From Ruegeria sp. PrR005 (GTDB lineage Bacteria > Pseudomonadota > Alphaproteobacteria > Rhodobacterales > Rhodobacteraceae), in NCBI RefSeq assembly GCF_010500245.1, contig NZ_JAAGOX010000012.1:1-64000 (forward strand): DNA of 64,000 nucleotides, given 5' to 3'. Below are positions 16,239 through 24,931 of this stretch, in pieces. How positions within the stretch are numbered: the stretch's first letter is position 1; every line of letters starts with the position of its first letter. The translations under genes were made by a program, and so were the position numbers. The notes under the pieces were generated by a model. It worked only from the letters and a program-made list of their open reading frames with translations. It was not told the DNA's origin and made no database searches.

Positions 16239-16754
16239 TTACGCCACAGCTGGGCCATACTCATTTGCACCTTCCTGCGACGGTCGGCTTAGCCACCAGA
16301 TCATCAGCACCGAGAGTATGAGCTGAAGAACCCAAACAACCATCAGGCCGGTGACGCCGAGAAGGGCTGCTGGGCCTCTCAACGCATCAGGGTTGTCCGC
16401 TCCCTGCTCGAGAACCGAGAAGACGGCGACACCGCTGAAAAGCATGAACATGGTTACGATGCTGAGCGCTGCCGGCAGAAGCAGGTACCAGCCCGGTCTT
16501 CCAGTGTCGTGCAAACGACGCCAACCGGCGGCCAGCATAGGCACGACAACTGCAAGTTGGAAAATCGGGGTGAGGACTTGGCTGCTCTCTCCTGTTTCAG
16601 GGTTCATGCCGAACACAGAGGCGTCGATGAATGCCAAAACAATGCTGACCACGATTACAAACAGCACAAACCACCAGTACTCGGACCGCACCGCGCGCCC
16701 CGAAAAAACAAAGTATTTTGAGATGCATGTCTTGATTGCTTCGACGAAACCCAT
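16239..16754 (-). CDS. DUF805 membrane protein
   Basis: 171 aa. ATG at 16754 has GAGGGA six bases upstream; the longer frame from 16814 adds non-family residues. Family marks are the N-terminal YFVFSGRAVRSEYWWFVLF, the first membrane helix after it, and GWRRLHDTGRPGWYLLLP in the middle. There are four predicted helices. DUF805 proteins sit in the inner membrane and their biochemical role is not established. The C-terminus (WWLSRPSQEGANEYGP) is also typical. It is not in an operon with neighbours. Confidence 0.88.
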   Translation of the reverse strand: MGFVEAIKTCISKYFVFSGRAVRSEYWWFVLFVIVVSIVLAFIDASVFGMNPETGESSQVLTPIFQLAVVVPMLAAGWRRLHDTGRPGWYLLLPAALSIVTMFMLFSGVAVFSVLEQGADNPDALRGPAALLGVTGLMVVWVLQLILSVLMIWWLSRPSQEGANEYGPAVA

Positions 16755-17031
16755 GTCTGTTCCCTCTCTGAAAACCTTGCCAAACATGTTCTGACAAAAG
16801 GTAATAAATCGCAAGCATTGGTTAAGCTACGTGACCTGCCCCCGGCCTCGATGATGTGACCGTCCTCCTTTGTGGATCAATGCATACCCACCTTGGGACG
16901 TCGATGCCGTCGGGAGGCGGACATTGTCAGAGCCGGCCAGGAGGTACGGGAAGAAGGCCGCGCCGGTCAGGAACCGGCTGTTTCCCCACGATACCACGGA
17001 TCAAACCGCTTTCACGAAAATCAAGAAGATG

Positions 17032-17117
17032 TGGTACGGGCGGCCGGATTTGAACCGGCACGGCCTTTCGGCCCAGGCATTTTAAGTGCCATGTGTCTAC
17101 CATTCCACCACGCCCGC
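17032..17117 (-). tRNA. tRNA-Leu(UAA)
   Basis: 86 nt on the minus strand with encoded CCA. The acceptor GCGGGCG pairs with CGCCCGT (one G-U at the end). The D-arm contains AATGGTAGACAC, the anticodon loop is CTTAAAA (anticodon UAA), there is a long variable arm (class II), and the T-loop is GTTCAAATC. All parts of a leucine tRNA are present, so it should be functional. It stands alone between the DUF805 gene and the TPR gene. Confidence 0.95.
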
Positions 17118-17380
17118 ACAGCGCTGTTCCTTGGGGAGGCCTTGCCCGATTCCGGCGTCCGGGCAGGTACGGCCCGAACATCTGGACAGGTGTTTCACGG
17201 ACCGGACGCTGACTTGGCCCGATCCAACTCGCACAGGACGCCCGGCCCCAACCGGCACATAGCCCGTCTAACCAGAATTTCTGCCGACCTCAATGTGACT
17301 TGAGTCACGAAACCGAAAAATTTCAACGGTGTTCCGCCGGTCTTGCGGGACGCTCGCCGCCCCAACCTGGGGTGTCCGGG

Positions 17381-17944
17381 TCAGATATCCTTGCCCTTGG
17401 GTTCGAGCGGCCCGCCGGGCCCCGCAAGCCCACGTTCCGGCAGCCAGGGGTTCAGGTCGAGCGCCTCTTGCAAGCCTTCGCGCGCCTCTTCGATACGGCT
17501 GAGCCCAAGGAGCGACAGCGCCCGGCCGCTCATCGCGGCCACATGGGTGGGCGAGAGTTCCAGAGCGCGGTCGAGATCGACGAGTGCTGCGGCAAAATCC
17601 TGGCGCAGATAGTTGACGAAGGCGCGCTGGTTGTAGCCTTCGGCATAATCCGGGCAATAGGCCACCAGGCGGTCGAAATCCTCGAGCGCGCCCAGGAGGT
17701 CCCAGGACGAGCGGCGCGACATGCCACGATCCAGGATCGCCTGCGCCTGTTCGTCGGGCGCGTCGGCCCAGTATTCCCACATCTGGTTGGAGATCTGCCG
17801 CGCCTGTCCCTCGTTCGGGGCCACGCGTATTTCGGCGATCAAGCGGTTGATCTGGGCCGAATGATCCGGCGCCTCAGGGCAGTCCGAGGCCCAGAGCAGG
17901 CCCGGCGACAGCGGGAGCAGCAAGGCAAAGAGCGCGTGTTTCAT
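17381..17944 (-). CDS. exported TPR protein
   Basis: 187 aa. ATG at 17944 starts a signal peptide (HALFALLLPLSPGLLWA); a TTG at 17962 is possible but less likely. From about residue 70 there are three tetratricopeptide-like repeats (ALEDFDRLVAYCPDYAEGYN, AALVDLDRALELSPTHVAAM and ARE..EALDLNPW). Such proteins act as periplasmic scaffolds, and no partner is visible. It lies 30 bp downstream of putR on the same strand and may be co-transcribed, although its function does not point to proline metabolism. A homologous layout recurs at 43970-44539. Confidence 0.8.
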   Translation of the reverse strand: MKHALFALLLPLSPGLLWASDCPEAPDHSAQINRLIAEIRVAPNEGQARQISNQMWEYWADAPDEQAQAILDRGMSRRSSWDLLGALEDFDRLVAYCPDYAEGYNQRAFVNYLRQDFAAALVDLDRALELSPTHVAAMSGRALSLLGLSRIEEAREGLQEALDLNPWLPERGLAGPGGPLEPKGKDI

Positions 17945-17974
17945 GCGCCAATGCTGATGCAAACCGGATTTACG

Positions 17975-18463
17975 TCAAGTCACAGTTTCGAGCGCACCCA
18001 AGAGACCCGGTTCCTTGACCGCCTCCATCGCGACAAAGGTCGAGGTGTTGGAGACATGCGGCAGGGCCGAGATCCGCTCGGCCAGCACGGCGCGGTATTC
18101 GTTCATCGAGCGGGTCCGCACCTTGAGCAGGTAGTCGAAATTCGACGCGATCATATGGGCCTGTTCCACCTCGGCGATGCGGCGGACGGCGGCGTTGAAT
18201 TCGGCCAGCGCCTTTTCGCGGGTGTCGCTCAGGCGCACCTCGACAAAGGCCACGTGATCGAGCCCCAGACGGATGGGATCGACCATCGCGCGGTAGCCAG
18301 TGATGATGCCCTCGGATTCGAGCCGTTTGACCCGCGCCTGGGTCGGCGATTTCGACAGGCCGATGCGGCGAGCCAGGTCGGCCACCGACATCCGCCCGTC
18401 GGCGGCGAGCTCTGCCAGAATCGCCCGGTCGTGCCGGTCGAGGTCAGGGAAGTCCGTTTGCAT
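17975..18463 (-). CDS. putR: Lrp/AsnC-family regulator of proline utilisation
   Basis: 162 aa with an N-terminal HTH (RMSVADLARRIGLSKSPTQA) and a C-terminal RAM ligand-binding domain (YLLKVRTRSMNEYRAVLAER). It is divergent from putA with a 104-bp gap, the same arrangement as PutR-putA in Rhodobacter and Agrobacterium, where PutR activates putA when proline is present. The PutA here has no DNA-binding domain of its own, so an external regulator is expected. The name rests on family and position. Confidence 0.88.
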   Translation of the reverse strand: MQTDFPDLDRHDRAILAELAADGRMSVADLARRIGLSKSPTQARVKRLESEGIITGYRAMVDPIRLGLDHVAFVEVRLSDTREKALAEFNAAVRRIAEVEQAHMIASNFDYLLKVRTRSMNEYRAVLAERISALPHVSNTSTFVAMEAVKEPGLLGALETVT

Positions 18464-18567
18464 CGCATGCGCCCCAATCTTTGGTCATTTGGACTGCGTT
18501 ACCACAAAAATCAGGCGAATGAACCTGTGATCGCGATGTATCATGCGCCAACTGACCCGGAGGCATC

Positions 18568-21500
18568 ATGACCCACGCCCTGCGCACCCAAATCGACACC
18601 TTCACCTATGCAGACCAATCGGCGCTGCTCGACCAGCTTGTCGCCCAAGCCGCACTGAGCCCTGAGGATCGCGCCGCGATCAGCGGCGCCGCCGCCGGGC
18701 TGGTGCGCGATATTCGCGCCAGCACCACGCCGGGCATGATGGAGGTGTTCCTGGCCGAATACGGGCTTTCGACCGACGAGGGCATCGCGCTGATGTGCCT
18801 GGCCGAGGCGCTGCTGCGGGTGCCCGATGCCGACACGATCGACGCGCTGATCGAGGACAAGATCGCGCCGTCGGACTGGGGCAAGCATCTGGGGCATTCC
18901 TCGTCCTCACTGGTCAATGCCTCGACCTGGGCGCTGATGCTGACCGGCAAGGTGCTGGACGAGCGCAAAGCGAGCCCCGTGGGCGCGCTGCGCGGCGCCA
19001 TCAAGCGGCTGGGTGAGCCGGTGATCCGCACCGCCGTCAGCCGCGCGATGAAGGAGATGGGCCGTCAGTTCGTGCTGGGCGAGAACATCCAGGCCGCGAT
19101 GAAACGGGCACAGGGGATGGAGGTCAAGGGCTATACCTATTCCTATGACATGCTGGGCGAGGCCGCCCGCACCGAGGCGGATGCCGCGCGTTATCACCTG
19201 AGCTATTCGCGCGCCATCGCGGCCATTGCCGAGGCCTGCACCCATGGCGACATCCGCGCCAATCCGGGCATCTCGGTCAAGCTGTCCGCGCTGCATCCGC
19301 GCTATGAGCTGGCGCAGGAGGCCCGCGTCATGGACGAGCTGGCGCCGCGCCTGCGGGCGCTGGCGCTCTTGGCCAAGGCTGCTGGCATGGGGCTGAATGT
19401 CGATGCCGAAGAGGCCAACCGGCTGGCGCTGTCCATGCAGGTGATCGAGGCGGTGATGGCGGAACCGGCGCTGAAAGGCTGGGACGGGTTCGGCATCGTG
19501 GTACAGGCCTATGGGCCGCGCGCCGGGCTGGTGATCGACACGCTTTACGAGATGGCGGAACGCCATGACCGCAAGCTGATGGTACGGCTGGTCAAGGGCG
19601 CCTATTGGGATACCGAGGTCAAGCGCGCCCAGGTGGCCGGCGTCGATGGCTTCCCCGTCTTTACTCAAAAGGCGGTGACCGATGTCTCTTACATCGCCAA
19701 TGCGCGCAAGCTTTTGGGCATGACCGACCGGATCTATCCGCAATTCGCCACCCATAACGCCCATACGGTCGCCGCGATCCTGCATATGGCGCGGGATGGC
19801 CAGCCCTATGAATTCCAGCGCCTGCACGGCATGGGCGAGACGCTGCATAACCTTGTGCTGACCGCCAACAAGACCCGCTGCCGCATCTATGCACCGGTGG
19901 GGGCGCATCGCGATCTCTTGGCCTATCTGGTGCGGCGCCTGTTGGAGAACGGCGCCAACAGCTCTTTCGTCAACCAGATCGTGGACGAGAACGTCCCGCC
20001 CGAAGTGGTGGCTGCCGACCCGTTCGAGACCGCGCAAAAACCGGCCAGGCCGCTGAAGCGCGGGCCTGAGTTGTTCGCGCCCGAGCGCCCCAACTCGAAA
20101 GGCTTTGACCTGGGCCACCAGCCGACGCTTGATGCGATCGACGCTGCGCGCGCGCCGTTCCGCGCGCATCGCTGGCAGGCCGGGCCGCTGTTGTCCGACG
20201 CGGCCGCGCCCGAGGCGGAAGAGCCCGTGGTCAATCCCGCCGACCCGCATGACATGCCCGGCAGCGTGGCGCCCGCGAGTGCCGCCGACACCGAACTGGC
20301 GCTGGCCAGCGCTCAGCCCTGGCAGGCCCCTGCCGCCGAGCGCGCCGCTGTGCTGAACCGCGCCGCCGATCTGTACGAGGCGCATTATGGCGAGCTGTTT
20401 GCGCTGCTGCATCGCGAGGCGGGCAAGACCCTGATGGACGCGGTCGCCGAGCTGCGCGAGGCGGTGGATTTCCTGCGCTATTACGCCGCCAATATCCCCG
20501 ATGCGGCGCCTGCGGGCATCTTTACCTGCATCAGCCCGTGGAACTTTCCGCTGGCCATCTTCTCGGGCCAGATCGCGGCGGCGCTGGCCACCGGCAACGC
20601 TGTGCTGGCCAAGCCCGCGCCGCAGACCCCACTGATCGCGCATCGCGCGGTAGAGTTGCTGCACGAGGCCGGGGTGCCGCGCGACGCGCTGCAACTCCTG
20701 CCGGGTGGCCCGGCGGTGGGTGCGGCTCTGACCTCGGACCCGCGCGTCTCGGGTGTGGCCTTCACCGGCTCGACCGCAACGGCGCAGAAGATCCGCGCCG
20801 CCATGGCCGCAAACATGCGCCCGGGTACGCCGCTGATCGCAGAGACCGGCGGGCTGAACGCAATGATCGTCGATTCCACCGCGCTGCCGGAACAGGCGGT
20901 GCAGGCGGTGATCGAAAGCGCGTTCCAGTCGGCGGGCCAGCGCTGTTCGGCGCTGCGCTGCCTCTACCTGCAAGAGGATATCGCCCAGGACGTGCTGACC
21001 ATGCTCAAGGGCGCGATGGATGCGCTGAGCCTGGGCAACCCCTGGGCGCTGTCCACTGACAGCGGCCCGGTGATCGACGAGGCCGCGCGCCAGACCATCG
21101 CCGACCATGTGGCCCGCGCGCGCGCCGAGGGACGGGTACTGAAGGAACTGGCGCTGCCGCCCCAGGGCACATTCGTGGCCCCTACCCTGATCAAGGTTGC
21201 GGGCATCGGGGCACTGGAGCGCGAGATTTTCGGCCCTGTGCTGCATGTGGCCACCTTCCGCTCGGACGAGCTGGATCAGGTGATCGGGGCGATCAACGCC
21301 ACCGGCTACGGTCTGACCTTTGGCCTGCAAACCCGGATCGACGACCGGGTGCAGCATGTGACCGAGGCGGTGCATGCGGGCAATATCTATGTCAACCGCA
21401 ACCAGATCGGCGCCATTGTCGGCAGCCAGCCCTTTGGCGGCGAGGGCCTGTCGGGGACCGGACCAAAGGCGGGCGGGCCGAACTATATGGCGCGCTTCTG

Positions 21501-21972
21501 TGCGCCCGACCGGCAGCAGGCGGCGGCCGACTGGGCCGAACCGATGGCCACCCTGCCCCGCGCGACCGGCACGCCCGCGCCGGTACGGGTACAGAGCCTG
21601 CCCGGCCCGACCGGCGAATCGAACCGGCTGAGCGAGATGGCGCGCCCGCCGCTCCTCTGCCTTGGCCCGACGGCAGCGGCGGTTGCCGCACAGGCGCAGG
21701 CGGTCGAGGCGCTGGGCGGCACCGCCATCCGCGCCACCGGCGCGCTGGCGGCAGAGGCACTGGAGATGCTCGAAGGCATCTCGGGCGTGATCTGGTGGGG
21801 CGATGAGGAGACAGCGCGCGCCTATGAGCTGGCCCTGTCGCGCCGGTCCGGTCCGATCCTGCCGCTGATCCCCGGCCTGCCCGACCGGGCGCGGGTGCTG
21901 GCCGAGCGCCATGTCTGCGTCGACACCACCGCCGCGGGCGGCAATGCCGCGCTGCTGGGTGGCATGGGCTGA
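18568..21972 (+). CDS. putA: bifunctional proline dehydrogenase / P5C dehydrogenase (type B PutA)
   Basis: 1134 aa. It oxidises proline to P5C with FAD, then the semialdehyde to glutamate with NAD. There is no N-terminal ribbon-helix-helix domain, so it is not a self-repressor. The PRODH barrel spans about 100-440 (RLVKGAYWDTEVKRAQ, YPQFATHNAHT and FQRLHGMGE). The ALDH domain spans about 560-960: FTGSTATAQKI for NAD binding, Glu759 in ETGGLNA and the catalytic Cys793 in GQRCSALR. The C-terminal 170 residues are the extra domain of type B enzymes. GGAGG stands five bases before the ATG. Regulation is probably by the divergent PutR. Confidence 0.96.
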   Translation: MTHALRTQIDTFTYADQSALLDQLVAQAALSPEDRAAISGAAAGLVRDIRASTTPGMMEVFLAEYGLSTDEGIALMCLAEALLRVPDADTIDALIEDKIAPSDWGKHLGHSSSSLVNASTWALMLTGKVLDERKASPVGALRGAIKRLGEPVIRTAVSRAMKEMGRQFVLGENIQAAMKRAQGMEVKGYTYSYDMLGEAARTEADAARYHLSYSRAIAAIAEACTHGDIRANPGISVKLSALHPRYELAQEARVMDELAPRLRALALLAKAAGMGLNVDAEEANRLALSMQVIEAVMAEPALKGWDGFGIVVQAYGPRAGLVIDTLYEMAERHDRKLMVRLVKGAYWDTEVKRAQVAGVDGFPVFTQKAVTDVSYIANARKLLGMTDRIYPQFATHNAHTVAAILHMARDGQPYEFQRLHGMGETLHNLVLTANKTRCRIYAPVGAHRDLLAYLVRRLLENGANSSFVNQIVDENVPPEVVAADPFETAQKPARPLKRGPELFAPERPNSKGFDLGHQPTLDAIDAARAPFRAHRWQAGPLLSDAAAPEAEEPVVNPADPHDMPGSVAPASAADTELALASAQPWQAPAAERAAVLNRAADLYEAHYGELFALLHREAGKTLMDAVAELREAVDFLRYYAANIPDAAPAGIFTCISPWNFPLAIFSGQIAAALATGNAVLAKPAPQTPLIAHRAVELLHEAGVPRDALQLLPGGPAVGAALTSDPRVSGVAFTGSTATAQKIRAAMAANMRPGTPLIAETGGLNAMIVDSTALPEQAVQAVIESAFQSAGQRCSALRCLYLQEDIAQDVLTMLKGAMDALSLGNPWALSTDSGPVIDEAARQTIADHVARARAEGRVLKELALPPQGTFVAPTLIKVAGIGALEREIFGPVLHVATFRSDELDQVIGAINATGYGLTFGLQTRIDDRVQHVTEAVHAGNIYVNRNQIGAIVGSQPFGGEGLSGTGPKAGGPNYMARFCAPDRQQAAADWAEPMATLPRATGTPAPVRVQSLPGPTGESNRLSEMARPPLLCLGPTAAAVAAQAQAVEALGGTAIRATGALAAEALEMLEGISGVIWWGDEETARAYELALSRRSGPILPLIPGLPDRARVLAERHVCVDTTAAGGNAALLGGMG

Positions 21973-22005
21973 GACAGGGGACTGAGACAGGGGACTGAGA
22001 CAGGG
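21969..22005 (+). repeat. 13-bp tandem repeat after putA
   Basis: The unit CTGAGACAGGGGA occurs twice in full and a third time as CTGAGACAGGG. The first copy contains the putA stop codon TGA. It supplies stop codons in several frames. It is probably a replication-slippage product. Confidence 0.9.
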
Positions 22006-22057
22006 CGCGCGCCCGGCGCCCCTTGACCTCTGCCGCGTTTGACCGCAGCGTCGCGGG

Positions 22058-22801
22058 ATGTTTCCTATCCGCGATCATAACCCTTCGGGCCGAACGCCCT
22101 ATGTCGTCTACCTGCTGCTGGCGGCCAATATCGCGATCTTTCTGGCCACTCTGGGCATCATGGACGATCCCCGGCTGATCGGCCGCTTTTTCTATGACTA
22201 TGCGATCATCCCAGCCCGCATCTCGGACGGGGATGGATGGCTGACGCTGGTGACCTCGACTTTTCTGCATGGCGGCTGGATGCATCTGGGCGGCAATATG
22301 CTGTTCCTGTGGATCTTCGGCGACAATCTGGAAGACGAGATGGGACATCTGGGCTTTGCGCTTTTCTACCTTGCCGCAGGGATTGGCGCCGGGCTGATCC
22401 ATGTGCTAAGCGGGCCGGGGTCGATGGTGCCGACCATCGGCGCCTCGGGCGCGATTGCCGGGGTGATGGGGGGCTATCTGCTGCTGTTTCCGCGGGCGCG
22501 GGTCGATATCCTCCTGATTCTGATCGTCTATTTCCGCATCTTCACGATCCCGGCCTTTGTGATGCTGGGGGCCTGGCTGGGGTTCCAGTTCCTGGGCGGG
22601 TTCAGTTCCGATCCCGATACCGGCGGCGTCGCCTATTGGGCGCATACGGGTGGGTTCGCGGTGGGGCTGGTGCTGACGCTGCCGCTGTGGCTGAAGCGCG
22701 GCGGGCGCGGGTTCTGGCAGCGCACCGAAGGGCACCCGCCGCATCCCGAGCAGAAATACCGCCTGTCGCCCAGCCGGATCCCGAAGATCCCGCGCAAGTG
22801 A
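22058..22801 (+). CDS. rhomboid-family intramembrane serine protease
   Basis: 247 aa with six membrane helices. The catalytic Ser is in GASGAIAGVMG (helix 4) and the catalytic His in YWAHTGGFAVG (helix 6). The conserved HGGWMHLGGNMLFLWIFGDN segment supplies the oxyanion-side His and Asn. It cleaves membrane-protein segments in the inner membrane; the substrate is unknown. The short cytoplasmic C-terminus is proline- and arginine-rich. It is read alone after putA and ends at a strong hairpin. Confidence 0.93.
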   Translation: MFPIRDHNPSGRTPYVVYLLLAANIAIFLATLGIMDDPRLIGRFFYDYAIIPARISDGDGWLTLVTSTFLHGGWMHLGGNMLFLWIFGDNLEDEMGHLGFALFYLAAGIGAGLIHVLSGPGSMVPTIGASGAIAGVMGGYLLLFPRARVDILLILIVYFRIFTIPAFVMLGAWLGFQFLGGFSSDPDTGGVAYWAHTGGFAVGLVLTLPLWLKRGGRGFWQRTEGHPPHPEQKYRLSPSRIPKIPRK

Positions 22802-22816
22802 GGGCCGCAAACGCAA

Positions 22817-22838
22817 AACCCGGCCCAGGGGCCGGGTT
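22817..22838. terminator. bidirectional hairpin terminator
   Basis: AACCCGGCCC at 22817-22826 and GGGCCGGGTT at 22829-22838 form a perfect 10-bp stem. It is flanked by AA on the left, giving A/T on both edges. It lies between two convergent genes (rhomboid and inositol monophosphatase). Confidence 0.75.
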
Positions 22839-22871
22839 CAGAATGTCTTGCCGATACCGCTTGGGCGTGGC

Positions 22872-23657
22872 TTAGCCGCGGATCGCCTTGGCAAAGGTGT
22901 CGAAGATATTGCCGTTGGCACAGATCACCTCGCCACTGTCGAGGATCGAGGCTTCGGGATCGAGCGGTTCGACCAGCCCGCCCGCTTCCTTGACGATGAT
23001 GATGCCCGCGGCCATGTCCCAGGCATTGAGGCGCCGTTCCCAGAAGCCTTCGTAGCGGCCCGCCGCCACATAGGCCATGTCGAGCGCCGCCGAGCCCCAG
23101 CGCCGCACACCGGAACAGACCGGCATCAGCCGTGCCAGATCCTGAAGCGTCAACGGCAGATCGGCACGCCCGCCAAAGGGCAGACCGGTGGCAAAGATCG
23201 ACTCGATCATCCGGTGGCGGCCCGACACCCGGATGCGCTGGTCGTTCATCCAGGCACCTTCGCCCTTTTCGGCAAAGAACATCTCGTCCTTGGCGGCGTC
23301 ATAGATGACGCCCGCGACGATCTTGCCCTTGTGCTCGAGCGCGATGGAAATCGCCCAATGCGGCAGCCCGTGCAGGAAGTTGGTGGTGCCGTCCAGCGGA
23401 TCGACGATCCAGCGGCGGGTGGGGTCCTCGCCCTCTTCCGAGCCGCCCTCTTCGGCCACCCAGCCATAGGTGGGACGCGCATTGCGCAGCTCTTCCTTGA
23501 GGATATTCTCGGCGGCGATATCGGCCTTGGAGACAAAATCGCCCGCGCCCTTCATCGACACTTGCAGGTTCTCGACCTCGCGGAAATCCTTCACCAGGGA
23601 CCGGCCTGCCTTGCGGGCGGCCTTGATCATGATGTTGAGGTTCGCACTGCCAATCAT
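22872..23657 (-). CDS. suhB: inositol monophosphatase family protein (SuhB-like)
   Basis: 261 aa. ATG at 23657 has AGGAG seven bases upstream; the longer frame upstream is rejected. Metal-site motifs are WIVDPLDGTTNF near 85-96, GSAALDMAYVAAGRYEGF near 185-202 and LNAWDMAAG near 208-216, all as in Mg-dependent inositol monophosphatases. It hydrolyses inositol-1-phosphate and related sugar phosphates. In bacteria SuhB can also join the rRNA antitermination complex. Transcribed alone. Confidence 0.93.
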   Translation of the reverse strand: MIGSANLNIMIKAARKAGRSLVKDFREVENLQVSMKGAGDFVSKADIAAENILKEELRNARPTYGWVAEEGGSEEGEDPTRRWIVDPLDGTTNFLHGLPHWAISIALEHKGKIVAGVIYDAAKDEMFFAEKGEGAWMNDQRIRVSGRHRMIESIFATGLPFGGRADLPLTLQDLARLMPVCSGVRRWGSAALDMAYVAAGRYEGFWERRLNAWDMAAGIIIVKEAGGLVEPLDPEASILDSGEVICANGNIFDTFAKAIRG

Positions 23658-23832
23658 CGGGGAGCTCCTGCTTCGGTCAAGCCGCGCGTATACTCGCGCG
23701 GGGGCGGCTTGCCAAGGGGCTGCATGTGCAAGGCGGCTGCCGTACCGGCGCATGGCGCGGCGTCACCGTCGCGCGGCGCTTTGCAGCACCGGCGCGGCGC
23801 CCTAGATTGGAGGGGAACAAAGGAGCTTTCCC

Positions 23833-24873
23833 ATGACCGACCGCATGTATCGCATCGCCCTGGCCAGCCGCCCGACCGGCGCGCCCGAGGCCGCGAATTT
23901 CTCGTATGAAGAGGCGCCCATCCCTGCCCCCGGCCCCGGTGAGGTGCTGGTGCGGGTGCATTACATGTCGCTGGACCCCTATATGCGGGGCCGGATGGAC
24001 GATGCCAAATCCTATGCCGCGCCGGTGCCGATCGGCGGCACGATGGAGGCCGGTGGTGTCGGCGAGGTGATCGCCTCGAACGATCCGGGGTTTGCGCCGG
24101 GCGACTTTGCATTCGGCATGTTCGGCTGGGCCACCCATGGGGTGCAGCCCGGCAAGATGCTGCGCAAGATCGACCCCAAGGTGATGCCGATCACCACCGC
24201 GCTTGGCGTGCTGGGCATGCCGGGGTTCACCGGATGGTTCGGGTTGCTGGAACATGGTCGGCCCAAGGCGGGCGAGACGCTGGTGGTGGCCGCCGCCACC
24301 GGGCCGGTGGGCTCGATAGTGGGTCAGGTCGCGCGCCTGGCCGGGCTGCGCACCGTGGGCATCGCGGGCGGTGCCGACAAATGCCGCATCGCCACCGAGA
24401 CCTTTGGCTTTGACGCCTGCCTGGATCACCGCGCCTATGACAGCGCCGCTGATCTGCGCCGGGCGCTGGCCACCGAGTGCCCGGACGGGATCGACATCTA
24501 TTTCGAGAATGTCGGCGGCAAGGTGCTGGAAGCGGTGCTGCCGCTGATGAACAATTTCGGCCGCATCCCGATCTGCGGCATGATCAGCTGGTACAATGCC
24601 GGTGGGCTGGGCGCGGGCGCGTCAGACCCCGGACTGACCGGCCCGGCGATCTGGCGCTCGATCCTGGTCAAGTTCCTGTCGGTCAACGGCTTCATCATCT
24701 CGAACCATTTCGACCGTTACCCGGCCTTCCTGGCCGAGGTGGCGCCGAAACTGGCCAGCGGCGAGATCCGTTACCTGGAAGACGTGGCCGAAGGGCTGGA
24801 AAACGCGCCCGCCGCCTTCATGTCCATGCTCAGGGGCGGCAATACCGGCAAGCAGATCGTCAAGCTGATCTGA
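23833..24873 (+). CDS. NADP-dependent MDR oxidoreductase (CurA/leukotriene-B4 dehydrogenase type)
   Basis: 346 aa. It belongs to the zinc-free MDR family: the start SRPTGAPEAANFSYEE, then VHYMSLDPYMRGRMDD and the nucleotide-binding loop AAATGPVGSIVGQVARL near 155-170, followed by ENVGGKVLEAVLPLMN. These enzymes reduce alpha,beta-unsaturated carbonyl compounds with NADPH. AAGGAG lies nine bases before the ATG. It converges on the aldo-keto reductase gene, separated by a long hairpin. The physiological substrate is not predictable. Confidence 0.92.
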   Translation: MTDRMYRIALASRPTGAPEAANFSYEEAPIPAPGPGEVLVRVHYMSLDPYMRGRMDDAKSYAAPVPIGGTMEAGGVGEVIASNDPGFAPGDFAFGMFGWATHGVQPGKMLRKIDPKVMPITTALGVLGMPGFTGWFGLLEHGRPKAGETLVVAAATGPVGSIVGQVARLAGLRTVGIAGGADKCRIATETFGFDACLDHRAYDSAADLRRALATECPDGIDIYFENVGGKVLEAVLPLMNNFGRIPICGMISWYNAGGLGAGASDPGLTGPAIWRSILVKFLSVNGFIISNHFDRYPAFLAEVAPKLASGEIRYLEDVAEGLENAPAAFMSMLRGGNTGKQIVKLI

Positions 24874-24890
24874 CCGGCTTCTACATTGGG

Positions 24891-24925
24891 CGGGGATGCG
24901 GGAAGCGACGCTTCCCGCGTCCCCG
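24891..24925. terminator. long bidirectional hairpin
   Basis: A 16-bp stem with one G-T pair and loop GAC: core GCGGGAAGC / GCTTCCCGC, extended by CGGGGA / TCCCCG. It sits exactly between two convergent oxidoreductase genes. No T-tract is present, so it may work as an mRNA end-protecting structure as well. Confidence 0.75.
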
Positions 24926-24931
24926 CGTTCC

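Noticed and set aside
18907-21912. 1001-aa open frame antisense to putA
   Set aside because: Produced by GC-rich codon positions in putA. The sequence is Arg/Gly/His-rich low complexity, matches no family, and lies opposite a clear enzyme.
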